DNA of 64,000 nt from Streptomyces sp. NBC_00083 (GCF_026343295.1 NZ_JAPELY010000002.1:1612001-1676000); one strand, 5' to 3'; shown: positions 8,240-19,752, counted from the first letter of the stretch. Notes: generated by a model not told the origin, from the sequence alone. Numbers and translations: made by a program.

Positions 8240-11161
8240 ATGGCGACAGCCCACTGGTCCGTGCCGCCGCACTGTCACGAGCAGGCCGCCATGTGCCACA
8301 GCCTGACGGTCGGATGCCCGCGGTCACCCGGTGCGAGCGAGCTCCGGGCACGGCTGGAACGGATCGGTGAACCCGCCGACGGCGTGCTGTGGGAACGGCT
8401 CACCCGGGAGCGCTCGACGACACCCCGGGCGCGGCGGTACGTGGAACAGGAAGCCCGCCGGCCTTTGCGCGCCACCTCCGGTCCGAGGCTGCGCGTGACC
8501 CTCGTGCGGCATGCGGACGGCGCCGCCGATCTGGTGCTGGTGGCCGCCCGTGACGCCCTGTCCCGGAGGGCACTGAGCGATCTGGCCGGGTTCCTCACCG
8601 GTGGCGCACCGCCCCGGGCGGTGCGGCACGGGGCCGCACGCGAAACGAGCGGGTCGGGGGCAGCCCCCCTCGCGGGACCGGAGTGGGGCTGCGGCGACCC
8701 GGCACGCCGGGGCATCGTCGGGACGGCCGAATTTTCCGTGCCGGTCTGCGAAACCCCGGTGGACCAACGGCTGTTGCTGTCCGCGACCGCCATCGTCCTG
8801 GCCCGGTACGACGCCGAGGAGACGCCGCGGGTCGGCCTGCTCGACCCCCGCGCGACAGAACCGGCCGCGCTGCCGACGCGTGTCCACCCGCAGGAGTCCG
8901 GACAGGAATCCACACGTATTGGCGCGCACGAGTCCACGTACGCCTTCACCTACGACGAGACCACGTCCGTCGCAGCTTTCCTCGACGCCGGGCCCCGGAC
9001 ACCGGAGCCGGCCGCCGAATCGGCCTTCGAACGCGGGGGTGGTCCCGCGATTCCCGTGGGCATGGTCTTCGGCGAGTGGGACGACACGCGGCGGTACCAT
9101 CCCTGCCTCGCGCCCGTCTTCCCCCTCACGCTCCAGGCGGAGCGGCGCCCGGACGGGTCCTGGAGCGGCAGCTGCTGGTTCGACGAGGGGGTGATCGACC
9201 CGCTGATCGCGCAGGCCTTCGTCGGGCAAGTGGCCGATGCGGCACGGTGGTTGGCGGACATGGACCAGTCCGCCGGCGAACTGCCGCTGTCGGCGGTCCC
9301 CTCGATGCGGGCGGACCGCGCCGCGGACATCGTGCGGCGAGGCGTGACCCCCGCTCCCGCCGGGGCCGCCGCGGCCGGTTCGACGGTCCACGGGCGCTTC
9401 GAGGAGCTGGCCCGACGCCAACCGGACGCGGCCGGTGTCACGCACGGCACCAACACCCTGACGTACCGTCAACTCGACGAGCAGGCCTCGCTGATGGCCG
9501 AGGGGCTGCGCTCCTCCGGGGCGGCGCCGGGGGGCATGGTCGGTGTGTGCCTGGAGCGCGACGCGACCCTCGTCGTCACCCTGCTCGCGATACTCAAGTC
9601 CGGCTGCGCCTATGTGCCCATGGACGTCAAGTACCCGCACGAGCGGCTGCGTTACACGGCCGGGAGCGCCGGGGTGCGCGTCGTCGTCGCCGCGGCCGGG
9701 ACGTTCCCCGCCGTCGAGGGCGTCCGGTCCCTGACCCCCGAGGAGTTGCTCCGGCTCGGCCGGAGGAGCGCCTCTCGCGGCCGGACCGCACTCGCCGACG
9801 AGAACGACCCCGCCTACATCATCTACACGTCCGGTTCGACGGGGCGGCCCAAGGGGGTCGTCGTCCCGCACAGCAATGTGCTGGCCCTGGTCGACGGCAC
9901 GGCCGAGGAGTTCGGGCTCGGCGGCGACGACGTCTGGACGATGTTCCACTCCAGCGCGTTCGACTTCTCCGTCTGGGAGATCTGGGGATGTCTGCTGACC
10001 GGTGGCCATCTCGTGGTGGTGCCCTTCTGGATCACCCGGGACACGGCGCAGTTCCACGCCCTGCTCGCCGAACGGCGCGTCACCGTGCTCAACCAGACGC
10101 CCTCCGCGTTCCTGCCCCTCGTCGCGCAGGACCGCGAATCGCCGGCCGAACTCGCGGTGCGCCTGGTGATCTTCGGCGGTGAGCCGCTGGACGCCCGTGA
10201 GCTGTTGCCCTGGTTCGCCCGCCACCCGCAGGCGGAGTGCCGTCTGGTCAACATGTTCGGGATCACGGAGACCACCGTGCATGTGACGGCCCGGACCGTG
10301 ACGCCGGAGGCGGCCCTGCGGGGGAGCCGCTCGGTAGGCCGGGCGCTCCCCGGCTGGTCGGTGTCCGTACGCGGACCGCACGGCGAGGTCCTGCCGCTGG
10401 GAGCGGCGGGCGAGATCTGGGTCGGCGGGGCCGGCGTGGCGCTGCGCTACGAGGGCCGGCCGGAGCTCACGGCGGAGCGTTTCGTCCCCGACCCGGTGAC
10501 CGGCGAGCGAATCTACCGCAGCGGCGACAAGGGCCGCATGAAGCCCGACGGCTCCCTGGAACACCTGGGCAGGATCGACAGCCAGGTGAAGATTCGCGGG
10601 TACCGGATCGAGCTGGACGAGATCCGCAACGTCCTGCTCGGCGCGCCGTCGGTCTCCGGGGCGGCCGTCGTCGTACGCCACGACGAGAGCGGCGACCGAG
10701 CGGCCGACAGGCTGGACGCGTACGTGGTGCTCGAACGGGACACGACCGCGGCCATGGTCGCGGAGCACGCACGGCGGCTTCTGCCCGACTACATGGTCCC
10801 GGCGACGGTCACGGAAGTCGGTGCCATCCCGCTGACGATCAACGGGAAGGTGGACGGCGCACAGCTCCCCGCACCGACCACCGCCCGCCCGGCCGCGGCG
10901 GAGCCCCCGGACGCCGCCCCCAGCGGGTCCACCGACCGGCTGGAGCGGGATGTGCTGACCATCTGGAGCCGTCATCTGGGGGCGGCGGTCGGCCCCGAGG
11001 ACAACTTCTTCGAACGGGGCGGCAACTCGCTCCTCGTGGTCCGTGTCCTGGCCGAGGTCAAGGACCTCGGCGCACCGAAGATCGCCGTGCGGGACTTCTA
11101 CCAGAACTCCTCCGCCCGGCAGTTCATCGAACTGGTCAGGGAGCGGATCGGCTCGGTCTGA
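8240..11161 (+). CDS. Single-module NRPS, degenerate C - A(Thr) - T
   Basis: 973 residues. The first 370 resemble the C-terminal half of a condensation domain but lack any HHxxxDG motif, so they are unlikely to catalyse peptide-bond formation. The adenylation domain (about 385-880) is complete: TSGSTGRPKG, FDFSVWE, YRSGDKGR and NGKVDG are all visible. Aligned by eye to GrsA, the ten specificity residues read D-F-W-N-I-G-M-V-H-K, the standard threonine code. The carrier domain carries FFERGGNSLLV near residue 929. ATG at 8240 has CAGGAG nine bases upstream. The protein should load L-Thr onto its own carrier domain, where the neighbouring SDR, thioesterase or partner module can act on it. Confidence 0.93.
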   Translation: MATAHWSVPPHCHEQAAMCHSLTVGCPRSPGASELRARLERIGEPADGVLWERLTRERSTTPRARRYVEQEARRPLRATSGPRLRVTLVRHADGAADLVLVAARDALSRRALSDLAGFLTGGAPPRAVRHGAARETSGSGAAPLAGPEWGCGDPARRGIVGTAEFSVPVCETPVDQRLLLSATAIVLARYDAEETPRVGLLDPRATEPAALPTRVHPQESGQESTRIGAHESTYAFTYDETTSVAAFLDAGPRTPEPAAESAFERGGGPAIPVGMVFGEWDDTRRYHPCLAPVFPLTLQAERRPDGSWSGSCWFDEGVIDPLIAQAFVGQVADAARWLADMDQSAGELPLSAVPSMRADRAADIVRRGVTPAPAGAAAAGSTVHGRFEELARRQPDAAGVTHGTNTLTYRQLDEQASLMAEGLRSSGAAPGGMVGVCLERDATLVVTLLAILKSGCAYVPMDVKYPHERLRYTAGSAGVRVVVAAAGTFPAVEGVRSLTPEELLRLGRRSASRGRTALADENDPAYIIYTSGSTGRPKGVVVPHSNVLALVDGTAEEFGLGGDDVWTMFHSSAFDFSVWEIWGCLLTGGHLVVVPFWITRDTAQFHALLAERRVTVLNQTPSAFLPLVAQDRESPAELAVRLVIFGGEPLDARELLPWFARHPQAECRLVNMFGITETTVHVTARTVTPEAALRGSRSVGRALPGWSVSVRGPHGEVLPLGAAGEIWVGGAGVALRYEGRPELTAERFVPDPVTGERIYRSGDKGRMKPDGSLEHLGRIDSQVKIRGYRIELDEIRNVLLGAPSVSGAAVVVRHDESGDRAADRLDAYVVLERDTTAAMVAEHARRLLPDYMVPATVTEVGAIPLTINGKVDGAQLPAPTTARPAAAEPPDAAPSGSTDRLERDVLTIWSRHLGAAVGPEDNFFERGGNSLLVVRVLAEVKDLGAPKIAVRDFYQNSSARQFIELVRERIGSV

Positions 11162-11371
11162 CAGCCGGGTCCCCGCCCCGGGGCGTCCGTAGGGCGGGCG
11201 CGACGGTCGGGAAGGACGCGCGGCCCGGGACCCGTGCCGCGGCGCACCGCCGGCGAGCCCGCCAGAACGAGCCATCCCGCACTCAAGATCATCGCGGTGC
11301 CCCGTCACCGATCTACGATGCGAAGGGAACCCGTCGAACGCACCACACCCAGAACAGAAGGCTGAACCGCA

Positions 11372-12193
11372 ATGAACGACAAGCGCGTTGTCATCGTCAC
11401 CGGCGCCGGCTCCGGGATCGGGGAGGCGGCTGCTCGGCTGTTGTGCGAGGGGGGTCATTCCGTGGTCGCCGGCGGGCGGCGGGCCGAACCGCTGGAGCGG
11501 CTCGCGCGGGAGGCCGGGGCGCTGGCGCACCCCTGCGACGTGGGTACCCCCGAGGCCGCCGACAGCCTCGTGCGGGCCGCGCTCGACACGTACGGGCGGA
11601 TCGACGGCATCGTGCTCAACGCCGGTATCGGGCGCGGCGGAACGGTCGGCGACCTCTCCCTGGACGACTGGGACGAGGTCATGCGCACCAACGTCACCGG
11701 CCCGCTGCTGCTCCTGCGCGCCGCGATGCCGCACTTGATCGAAGCGCGCGGCGCGGTCGTCTCCGTCGCGTCGGTCTCCGCGCTGCGCAACGGCCGCGGC
11801 AACGCGCCGTACGCCGTCTCCAAGTCGGCCCTGCTGCAACTGGCCCGCTCGGTCGCCGTCGACTACGCGCACCTGGGCGTGCGCTCCAACATCGTGTGCC
11901 CCAGCTGGGTGCGGACCGAGATGGCCGACCGGCGCATGAGCCGTTTCGCCGATGAGGCGGGGCTCGGGGACGGCGGCGCCGACTCCGCCTACGCGGAGGC
12001 CACCCGGCTGCTGCCCATGGGACGTCCCGCCGAGCCGCGTGAGGTCGCCGAGGCCATCAGCTGGTTGCTCTCCCCGGCGTCCTCGTACGTCAACGGCTCC
12101 GTGCTCACCATCGACGGCGGCGCGACCGCCCTCGACCCGGGGACCCTCGCGTTCGACTTCCGGATCACCCCGAGGGAGGATGCCGCACTCTGA
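11372..12193 (+). CDS. Short-chain dehydrogenase/reductase, classical type
   Basis: 273 residues. NAD(P) motif TGAGSGIG is near residue 10, LNAG near residue 87, and active-site YAVSK near residue 149. A terminal GSVLTIDGG block is present. It starts at ATG with GAAGG about ten bases upstream. It lacks the insertion seen in the SDR at 7313, so it is an ordinary NAD(P)-exchanging enzyme. It lies 210 bases after the Thr-NRPS on the same strand and ends 21 bases before a convergent membrane-protein gene, so it probably closes the biosynthetic unit. Substrate unknown. Confidence 0.88.
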   Translation: MNDKRVVIVTGAGSGIGEAAARLLCEGGHSVVAGGRRAEPLERLAREAGALAHPCDVGTPEAADSLVRAALDTYGRIDGIVLNAGIGRGGTVGDLSLDDWDEVMRTNVTGPLLLLRAAMPHLIEARGAVVSVASVSALRNGRGNAPYAVSKSALLQLARSVAVDYAHLGVRSNIVCPSWVRTEMADRRMSRFADEAGLGDGGADSAYAEATRLLPMGRPAEPREVAEAISWLLSPASSYVNGSVLTIDGGATALDPGTLAFDFRITPREDAAL

Positions 12194-12214
12194 GGGCTCG
12201 TCGGGGCCCGCGGT

Positions 12215-13375
12215 TCAGCCGGGCCGGACCGCCCCCGCGGCGGCGCGGCCCGACACCGCGGGCCAGATCCGGGCGATCGCCAGAAGCGTCACCGTGCTGC
12301 CCCGGTCGACGCCGGGCAGCGGGCGTGGCGCCGAGGGCGGGGCGCCCGCGAGTTTGGCGCGGCGGGCCTCGTCGAGGGCCCCGGCGAGCGCCGCCGCCGT
12401 CAGCCGGTCGCCGTACAGGCCCGCGTGCCGCGCCCGCAGGAGCGCCTGCTCGTACGCGTCCGGCCGGACGTACTGCTGGAGCTCCAGCATCGCGTCGTAC
12501 GTCTCGATGGTCTGGCGGTGCGCCTGGAGGGAGAGCGGGGAGCGGGGGCGCAGCACGTCCTGGACCCGGGAGCGCTGCGGCTTCGTCAGGGTCACCTGGG
12601 GGACCGCGACCACCAGATCGCGCCACAGCGGCCACAGCCGCCACGTCGTGCGCAGGTCCGACACCGACCTCGCGCAGGCGGTCGCGGTGGGCACCAGGAG
12701 CGAGGCCGCGCGGAACAGGCCGTGGACGCTGATGACCAGGGAGAGGTAGGGGAGCGTACCGATGGTGTGGAAGCACAGGTTGAGGAGGTAGCCGCTCCAG
12801 AACACGATGGCCAGGACGCTGCCGGCCGCGAACAGCCGCAGGGACCATACGAGATCGCGGTCGTCGGCACGCCGGCTGTACTCCCAGCAGACGACCACGG
12901 CGACCGCGTCGCCCAGCAGATGGGCGGCGACGAGGATCAGCCAGTACAGCGTCGACGGGTCGGCCGGCCCCTGGAGCGCCATCCGCGACCCCGACTGTGC
13001 GACGCCGAACCGGTCGAGGACCAGCAGCGCACCCATCGCCGCCACCAGACCCGCCACCACGGTGGGCCGGAGCCGGCGCGACCGGGTGGAGTCGATGACG
13101 AAGAGCAGGACGAGTCCGGCGCTCAGCACCCCCAGCACATTGCGGGTCAGGGACACCAGATGGACGCCGGCGCCCGCGCTCACCAGCCACCCGACGACCT
13201 TGGGCTGGAACAGGGTGATGGCGATGGTCGCGCTGAGGACGGTGAGCCACAGGCCGCGGTGCGCGGGGCGGCGCAGCGCCGGCAGGGCCCGCCACACGAG
13301 GGCCGCCCACAGGACGACCATGCTCACCAGGCCCACGGTGTCGGCCAGTTGATCCACCACGCGTTCACTCGCCAC
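12215..13375 (-). CDS. Multi-pass membrane protein, MAB_1171c-like putative transporter family
   Basis: 386 residues. Seven to eight hydrophobic segments fill the first 250 residues (for example VGLVSMVVLWAALVW at the N-terminus). A cytoplasmic, charged C-terminal region of about 130 residues follows. I recognise this arrangement as the actinobacterial family annotated MAB_1171c-like. Transport has not been shown for it to my knowledge, so the name is a label. Its ATG lies inside the end of the ImmA-like peptidase gene (11-base overlap), so the two are co-translated, which suggests a sensor/peptidase pairing. Confidence 0.75.
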   Translation of the reverse strand: MASERVVDQLADTVGLVSMVVLWAALVWRALPALRRPAHRGLWLTVLSATIAITLFQPKVVGWLVSAGAGVHLVSLTRNVLGVLSAGLVLLFVIDSTRSRRLRPTVVAGLVAAMGALLVLDRFGVAQSGSRMALQGPADPSTLYWLILVAAHLLGDAVAVVVCWEYSRRADDRDLVWSLRLFAAGSVLAIVFWSGYLLNLCFHTIGTLPYLSLVISVHGLFRAASLLVPTATACARSVSDLRTTWRLWPLWRDLVVAVPQVTLTKPQRSRVQDVLRPRSPLSLQAHRQTIETYDAMLELQQYVRPDAYEQALLRARHAGLYGDRLTAAALAGALDEARRAKLAGAPPSAPRPLPGVDRGSTVTLLAIARIWPAVSGRAAAGAVRPG

Positions 13376-13886
13376 CGGTGACCGTCAATCCGAGGAAGGC
13401 GCCGAGTCGTCCCAGGGGGCCCGCCAGACGGCTGGGCTTCCCGGAACTCTGGATCAGGCTGGCGATCATCTCGGCTTCCTGCTCCTCGCGGGTGGTGTAA
13501 CTGCTGCGCGCCATCAGGCGTTTGACGAGCTGCGGCTGGAGCTCGCCGTCCGGCGGTCCCGCCAGGTCGCCGGCGCCCGCGGCGATGTCCCGGCGGTGGT
13601 CGCACAGCACATGGCCGATCTCGTGCAGGACGATGTGCTCGCGGTGCAGGGGCGCGGTCCTGGCCTCGTAGAAGATGTAGTCGGCGGTGTCGGTGCCGAG
13701 CCACAGCCCGCAGACCCCGCTCTGCGCGGCCTCCTCCGGCAGTTCCCGCAGGACGAGGCGGCGGCCCCGCAGCTCCTCCACCCGTGCGCAGACGGCGTCG
13801 AAGGGCAGGGAGCGCTCCACGCCGACATCACGCAGGATCGCGAGGCACCTGCGTTGCAGCTCCTCGTACGCGCCGGTTGTCCGCAC
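13365..13886 (-). CDS. ImmA/IrrE-type zinc metallopeptidase-like protein
   Basis: About 173 residues. The zinc-binding motif HEIGH is visible in the middle (VLHEIGHVLCDH), as in the ImmA/IrrE family of regulatory peptidases that cleave XRE-type repressors. Small proteins of this kind commonly precede MAB_1171c-like membrane proteins in Streptomyces. The start is uncertain: GTG codons at 13886, 13907 and 13916 are all in frame and none has a clear ribosome site; 13886 is chosen because family-like sequence starts just after it. No XRE repressor is adjacent, so its target is unknown. Confidence 0.75.
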   Translation of the reverse strand: MRTTGAYEELQRRCLAILRDVGVERSLPFDAVCARVEELRGRRLVLRELPEEAAQSGVCGLWLGTDTADYIFYEARTAPLHREHIVLHEIGHVLCDHRRDIAAGAGDLAGPPDGELQPQLVKRLMARSSYTTREEQEAEMIASLIQSSGKPSRLAGPLGRLGAFLGLTVTGGE

Positions 13887-14030
13887 TGGCTCTCTGCCGC
13901 CTTCCACGTCTGCCACCCCAGCGTAATGAGCCGCCCGCTCCGTCGAACGTGTGCGCCCGCTCCGCCGCCCGGGTTTGGCGCGAACCCGACGGTGCCGGGC
14001 GCGGGCGTGCGGCCCCTGCGGGACACGGAA

Positions 14031-14066
14031 CCGCCCGCCCCCGAGGTGGTCATCGGGGGCGGGCGG
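14031..14066 (-). terminator. Strong hairpin downstream of katG
   Basis: A perfect 14-base-pair stem (CCGCCCGCCCCCGA at 14031-14044 with its complement at 14053-14066) and an eight-base loop lie 30 bases past the katG stop. There is no clear U-tract on the transcribed strand, which is common for Streptomyces terminators. Confidence 0.75.
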
Positions 14067-14095
14067 CGGATCCGCGGGTGTCCGAAAAAGGACGG

Positions 14096-16324
<2,229 letters not shown>

Positions 16325-16888
16325 GGCAATCCTTCTTCACTCGGTGGATCACGGTGCTCAGGAACTGCGGGCGGCCGGACGGGCCGTGACGCGGCGCGTC
16401 GCGCGGCCGACTGGTGGGCAAGTGGAGGGCCGCGTACACGACTTGGCAAAGACTACGGCCCACATGATCACGCGTCCCGGAAGCCGTCGCGCAGAGCGTG
16501 GGGCGACCGCCCGGCGGGGCGTCCGCCGAGGCGTCCGCCGGGAGCTCCGCCGGAGGCCGCGTGGCGACGTCCGCCGGAGGCTGCGCCCAGGCGTGCGCCC
16601 GGGGCGGAGCAGGGACCCACGGCGCGCGGCGGACGCTGCGCGCCCGCGGCCCGGTGTCCCGCGCCTTCGCGGCGGCGATCCCCCATCACGAATGCGTCTC
16701 CTGGTGATGTGTCGCAGTGCTGGTGTGCTGGAGTCCTCTTGTCCCTAGGCTATCGGTGCTTTCGATCCTACGATGGACCAAATCCAAGTCAAGAAAAACA
16801 CCAAATCCATATCCCTTCGGAACGCGGCCGCCCCCTCCGGCACACTGCGCGTGTCCGTCCAACCCCGAACCGTGGACAGGTGAACGGC
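16325..16888. other. katG-fur divergent region with low-complexity tract
   Basis: 564 bases with no gene. The part from about 16500 to 16620 is a degenerate GC-rich repeat tract with the unit GTCCGCCGGAGG or close variants (for example 16519-16545, 16565-16582). From about 16740 to 16815 the sequence turns AT-rich, the likely location of the promoter and operator of the fur gene. See the direct repeat at 16777-16809. Confidence 0.6.
16777..16809. promoter_or_regulatory. Direct repeat ACCAAATCCA, candidate Fur-family operator
   Basis: ACCAAATCCA is present at 16777-16786 and 16800-16809, 23 bases apart, in the only AT-rich stretch of the divergent region, about 80 bases upstream of the regulator start. 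Position and composition fit an autoregulatory site for the katG-linked Fur-family protein. It is not an obvious match to the classical Fur box. Confidence 0.4.
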
Positions 16889-17299
16889 ATGAGCGACCTG
16901 CTCGAACGGCTGCGAGGGCGCGGCTGGCGGATGACGTCCCAGCGGCGTGTCGTGGCGGAGGTCCTGAGCGGCGAGCACGTCCATCTGACGGCCGACGAGG
17001 TGCATGTCCGCGCCGCCGCGCTGCTCCCCGAGATCTCCCGGGCGACCGTCTACAACACGCTGGGCGAGCTGGTGTCGCTGGGCGAGGTCATGGAGGTCTC
17101 GACCGACGGCCGCGCCAAGCGGTACGACCCCAACGCCCACCGCCCGCACCACCATCTGGTGTGCTCCGGCTGCGGCACCATTCGCGACGTCCACCCGGTC
17201 GGCGACCGGCTGGCCGACCTGCCCGCACAGGAGCGTTTCGGCTTCACCCTGTCCCGCGCCGAGGTCACCTACCGCGGGCTGTGCCCGTCCTGCGCGTAG
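16889..17299 (+). CDS. furA: Fur-family peroxide/iron-responsive repressor of katG (FurA/CatR type)
   Basis: 136 residues. The N-terminal winged helix contains RMTSQRRVVAEVL and the recognition segment ISRATVYNTLGELV. The HHHLVCSGCG segment and the C-terminal CPSC supply the metal sites typical of Fur/PerR proteins. ATG at 16889 is preferred over the GTG nine bases upstream because GGACAGG lies eight bases before it. Divergent to katG, so it most likely represses katG and itself until peroxide oxidises the bound metal. Sequence alone does not separate FurA from CatR/PerR behaviour. Confidence 0.88.
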   Translation: MSDLLERLRGRGWRMTSQRRVVAEVLSGEHVHLTADEVHVRAAALLPEISRATVYNTLGELVSLGEVMEVSTDGRAKRYDPNAHRPHHHLVCSGCGTIRDVHPVGDRLADLPAQERFGFTLSRAEVTYRGLCPSCA

Positions 17300-17474
17300 C
17301 CGCACGGGCGGGGGAAGCCGGGGCCGGAAGGCCCCGGGACGCGGTCGGCCGACGCCCGCCTCCGCGGAAACGAGTCGTGGGCGACACTCCCGCAGCCGTG
17401 TCGAAGTTGGGCTGAACGGGTGAGCGGCGTCATCATGGCCGAATGCAAATACAGCACGTGGGCGAGGTGGTCCG

Positions 17475-17864
17475 GTGAGCAGGTACGACGTCACCGACGA
17501 ACAGTGGGAGGGCCTCGCCCAGGTCGTTCCGCTGCGCGGCCGCAACGAATGGCCGTCCAGAGCCGACCATCAGACCATCCCCGGCGACTACGTCACCGTC
17601 GAACAGCGGCGCTTCGTCGTCCTGCGCGTGCAAATCTTCGCCGACGCCCGCGAAGTCGCCGAGTACCTCATGGCCCAGATCCCGGTCCTGCTCGACCTGA
17701 CCGGCGCGGACCCCGAAGTCGCCAAGCGGATCCTCGACTTCAGCACCGGTGTCGTCTTCGGCCTGGGCAGCGGGATGCACCGCGTCGACCGCAATGTCTT
17801 CCTGCTCGCGCCGGCCGGCACCGAAGTGGAAGGCATCGCGGCGGCGGTCGTCCCGCAGCCCTGA
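17475..17864 (+). CDS. SepF-family cell division protein paralogue
   Basis: 129 residues. The SepF core is recognisable: VLRVQIFADAREVAEYLM, VAKRILDFSTGVVFGLGSGMHRV and VFLLAPA. SepF anchors FtsZ to the membrane, and Streptomyces carry several paralogues. This copy lacks an obvious N-terminal amphipathic membrane helix and is not in the ftsZ region, so it is probably an accessory SepF-like protein. Start is GTG at 17475, with an AGGTGGTCC stretch upstream. Confidence 0.82.
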   Translation: MSRYDVTDEQWEGLAQVVPLRGRNEWPSRADHQTIPGDYVTVEQRRFVVLRVQIFADAREVAEYLMAQIPVLLDLTGADPEVAKRILDFSTGVVFGLGSGMHRVDRNVFLLAPAGTEVEGIAAAVVPQP

Positions 17865-18082
17865 CCGGGCATCCCGCCCCCGCATCCCCGACCGGTATTC
17901 CGCCCGCCTCCGGCCCCACCTCCGCCGCCACCCACGGCCGCCGTCACCGGCCGCCCGCCATGGCCGCCGACCCCACCGGCTTCGCCCAGGACCGTCCCGC
18001 ACCGCCGTACCGTCCCTCATTCGTAGGAAGGTCGACGAGGCGGAACGGTTCGTCAGTTTTCGGGCTGCGTACGGTCCGAGCC

Positions 18083-19240
18083 ATGACCACCAACAGTGAC
18101 AGGAACGGCCGTCCCGATCGACCCACCGTCACCGAATTACGGCTCTCCGCGTTCCGGACGCACCGCGGCGCGGCCATCCCGCTCGGCCCCCTCACCCTGA
18201 TCACCGGGCCGAGCGGGAGCGGCAAGTCCAGTGTCCTGGAGGCGTTCGAGGCACTCGCCAGACTCGGCTCGGGCGCGGCGCTCGGAGCCGTCTTCCGCGA
18301 CCCCGTCGGCTGTGTGCCGGAGCGCGCCGACGCGGACGCCCAGGGCCGCCGCGGCTTCCGCATCGGCTGCACCGTCGACGGCCCCGCCGGGCCGGTACGC
18401 CTCGACCTCGCCGTCCAGGCCGAGCCGCAACTCCGCGTCGTCGGCGAACGTCTGACCAGCGAGGGGCAGACGCTCCTGAGCACCGCGCTGCGCGACCCGA
18501 GCCGCTCCACCGTCCAGGCGGCCTGGCACACCGCGGGCGCGGTCCCGGTCACGCGCGCGCCGCTGCCCGACGACCGCCTCGGCACCGCGCTGCTGCCGCT
18601 GCGCGTCGCCGGTAAGACGGAGGGCCAGCGGCACGTCCTGGCGGCGGCCGAACAAGTCGTCGTCGCGCTGCGCTCGGTGTTTCCCTGCGATCCCCAGCCG
18701 CAGCACATGCGCGCCCCCGTCGTGCCGGCCCAGGGGGCCGCCGGCGGCCGGCTGCGGCGCGGCTGCGAGAACCTCGCCGAGATCCTGCTCCGCACCCGCA
18801 CCGAATGCGGCATCCGGCACGGCAGGCTCGTCACCGCGGCCCGCGCCGGCTGCCACGGCACCGTGACCGGCCTGACCACCGAAGAACTCGCCGACGGTAC
18901 GGTACGGGCCGTCCTCGCGCGCGGCGGCAACCGGCACGGCACCCCGGTGGGGCGGCTCGGCGAGGGCGAACTGCGCTATCTCGCGCTCGCCCTCGTGCTG
19001 CTCACGGGGCCCGGCGTCCTCGCGGTCGACACCGTCGCCGAGGTGCCGCCCGCCATGCAGACCCTCACCGTCCTCGCCGACGGGCTCGACCGCGCGCTCG
19101 ATCCCCGCCAGGCCCGCGAACTCATCGCCCTCGCGGCCGAGATGTGCGCCCGCGGCCACATCCGGCTCCTCGCCGCCGTCGGCACCGCGGACGGCGCCCG
19201 CGAGGCCCACGGGGCGACAGTGGTAGACCTGCGACCGTGA
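18083..19240 (+). CDS. ABC/SMC-type ATPase domain protein
   Basis: 385 residues. Walker A is GPSGSGKSS near residue 46, following a RecF/SMC-like opening (ELRLSAFRTHRGAAIPLGPLTLITG). Late in the protein are an LGEGELRYLALALVLL signature-like block and a VLAVDTV Walker-B-like strand, as in AAA ATPases related to RecF/OLD. There is no nuclease domain. Its stop overlaps the start of a MazG-like gene, so the two are coupled. Function unknown; a role in nucleic-acid or nucleotide housekeeping is inference. Confidence 0.78.
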   Translation: MTTNSDRNGRPDRPTVTELRLSAFRTHRGAAIPLGPLTLITGPSGSGKSSVLEAFEALARLGSGAALGAVFRDPVGCVPERADADAQGRRGFRIGCTVDGPAGPVRLDLAVQAEPQLRVVGERLTSEGQTLLSTALRDPSRSTVQAAWHTAGAVPVTRAPLPDDRLGTALLPLRVAGKTEGQRHVLAAAEQVVVALRSVFPCDPQPQHMRAPVVPAQGAAGGRLRRGCENLAEILLRTRTECGIRHGRLVTAARAGCHGTVTGLTTEELADGTVRAVLARGGNRHGTPVGRLGEGELRYLALALVLLTGPGVLAVDTVAEVPPAMQTLTVLADGLDRALDPRQARELIALAAEMCARGHIRLLAAVGTADGAREAHGATVVDLRP

Positions 19241-19626
19241 CCCGACTCGACGTTACGGCCCTGCAGCGCAGGCTCGCCGCATTCGCCGCCGCCCGCGACT
19301 GGCAGCAGTACCACACCCCCAAGAACCTCGTCGCCGCCCTCAGCGTCGAAGCCTCCGAGCTGCTGGAGATCTTCCAGTGGCTCACCCCCGAACAGTCGGA
19401 CCGGGTGATGAGCGACCCGGACACCGCGCACCGCGTCACCGACGAGGTCGCCGACGTCCTCTCCTATCTGCTCCAGTTCTGCGAGGTCCTCGGCATCGAC
19501 GTCCTCGCGGCGCTCGACGCCAAGATCGACCGCAATGAACTGCGCTTCCCGGTGCCCGGGGACCCGAAGCCGTCGCCCGGTCCGCCGGATTCGCCTTCGA
19601 CCACGGAGAGTCACTCTTTTGAGTGA
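19237..19626 (+). CDS. MazG-like nucleotide pyrophosphohydrolase
   Basis: 129 residues from GTG at 19237, overlapping the upstream stop (GTGA). The family pattern is clear: RDWQQYHTPKNLVAAL, VEASELLEIFQW and DEVADVLSYLLQF, which provide the E-x-x-E...E-x-x-D magnesium site. This short all-alpha form matches the RS21-C6/dCTPase-like MazG group that hydrolyses dNTPs to dNMP and pyrophosphate, a house-cleaning function. The acidic, Pro/Ser-rich tail after about residue 105 is probably disordered. Confidence 0.88.
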   Translation: MTRLDVTALQRRLAAFAAARDWQQYHTPKNLVAALSVEASELLEIFQWLTPEQSDRVMSDPDTAHRVTDEVADVLSYLLQFCEVLGIDVLAALDAKIDRNELRFPVPGDPKPSPGPPDSPSTTESHSFE

Positions 19627-19752
19627 CCGAGATACTCACAATCGCCTTGCTGTGCACAGATTTCCGATTTCCTCTGGCTTTCCGGGCCGGGCAAGCTCAC
19701 TCTAGGTAGTGGACGCGAACGCCGGGTCCGGCACGGGAAACGGGGGCATCGG

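Noticed and set aside
8324..11872. 1182-codon open frame antisense to the Thr-NRPS
   Set aside because: No domain features; the plus strand has all A-domain core motifs.
17420..19240. Longer version of the ATPase gene starting at 17420
   Set aside because: It would overlap the sepF paralogue out of frame, and the leader is Arg/Pro-rich without family similarity; ATG 18083 begins the conserved ATPase sequence.
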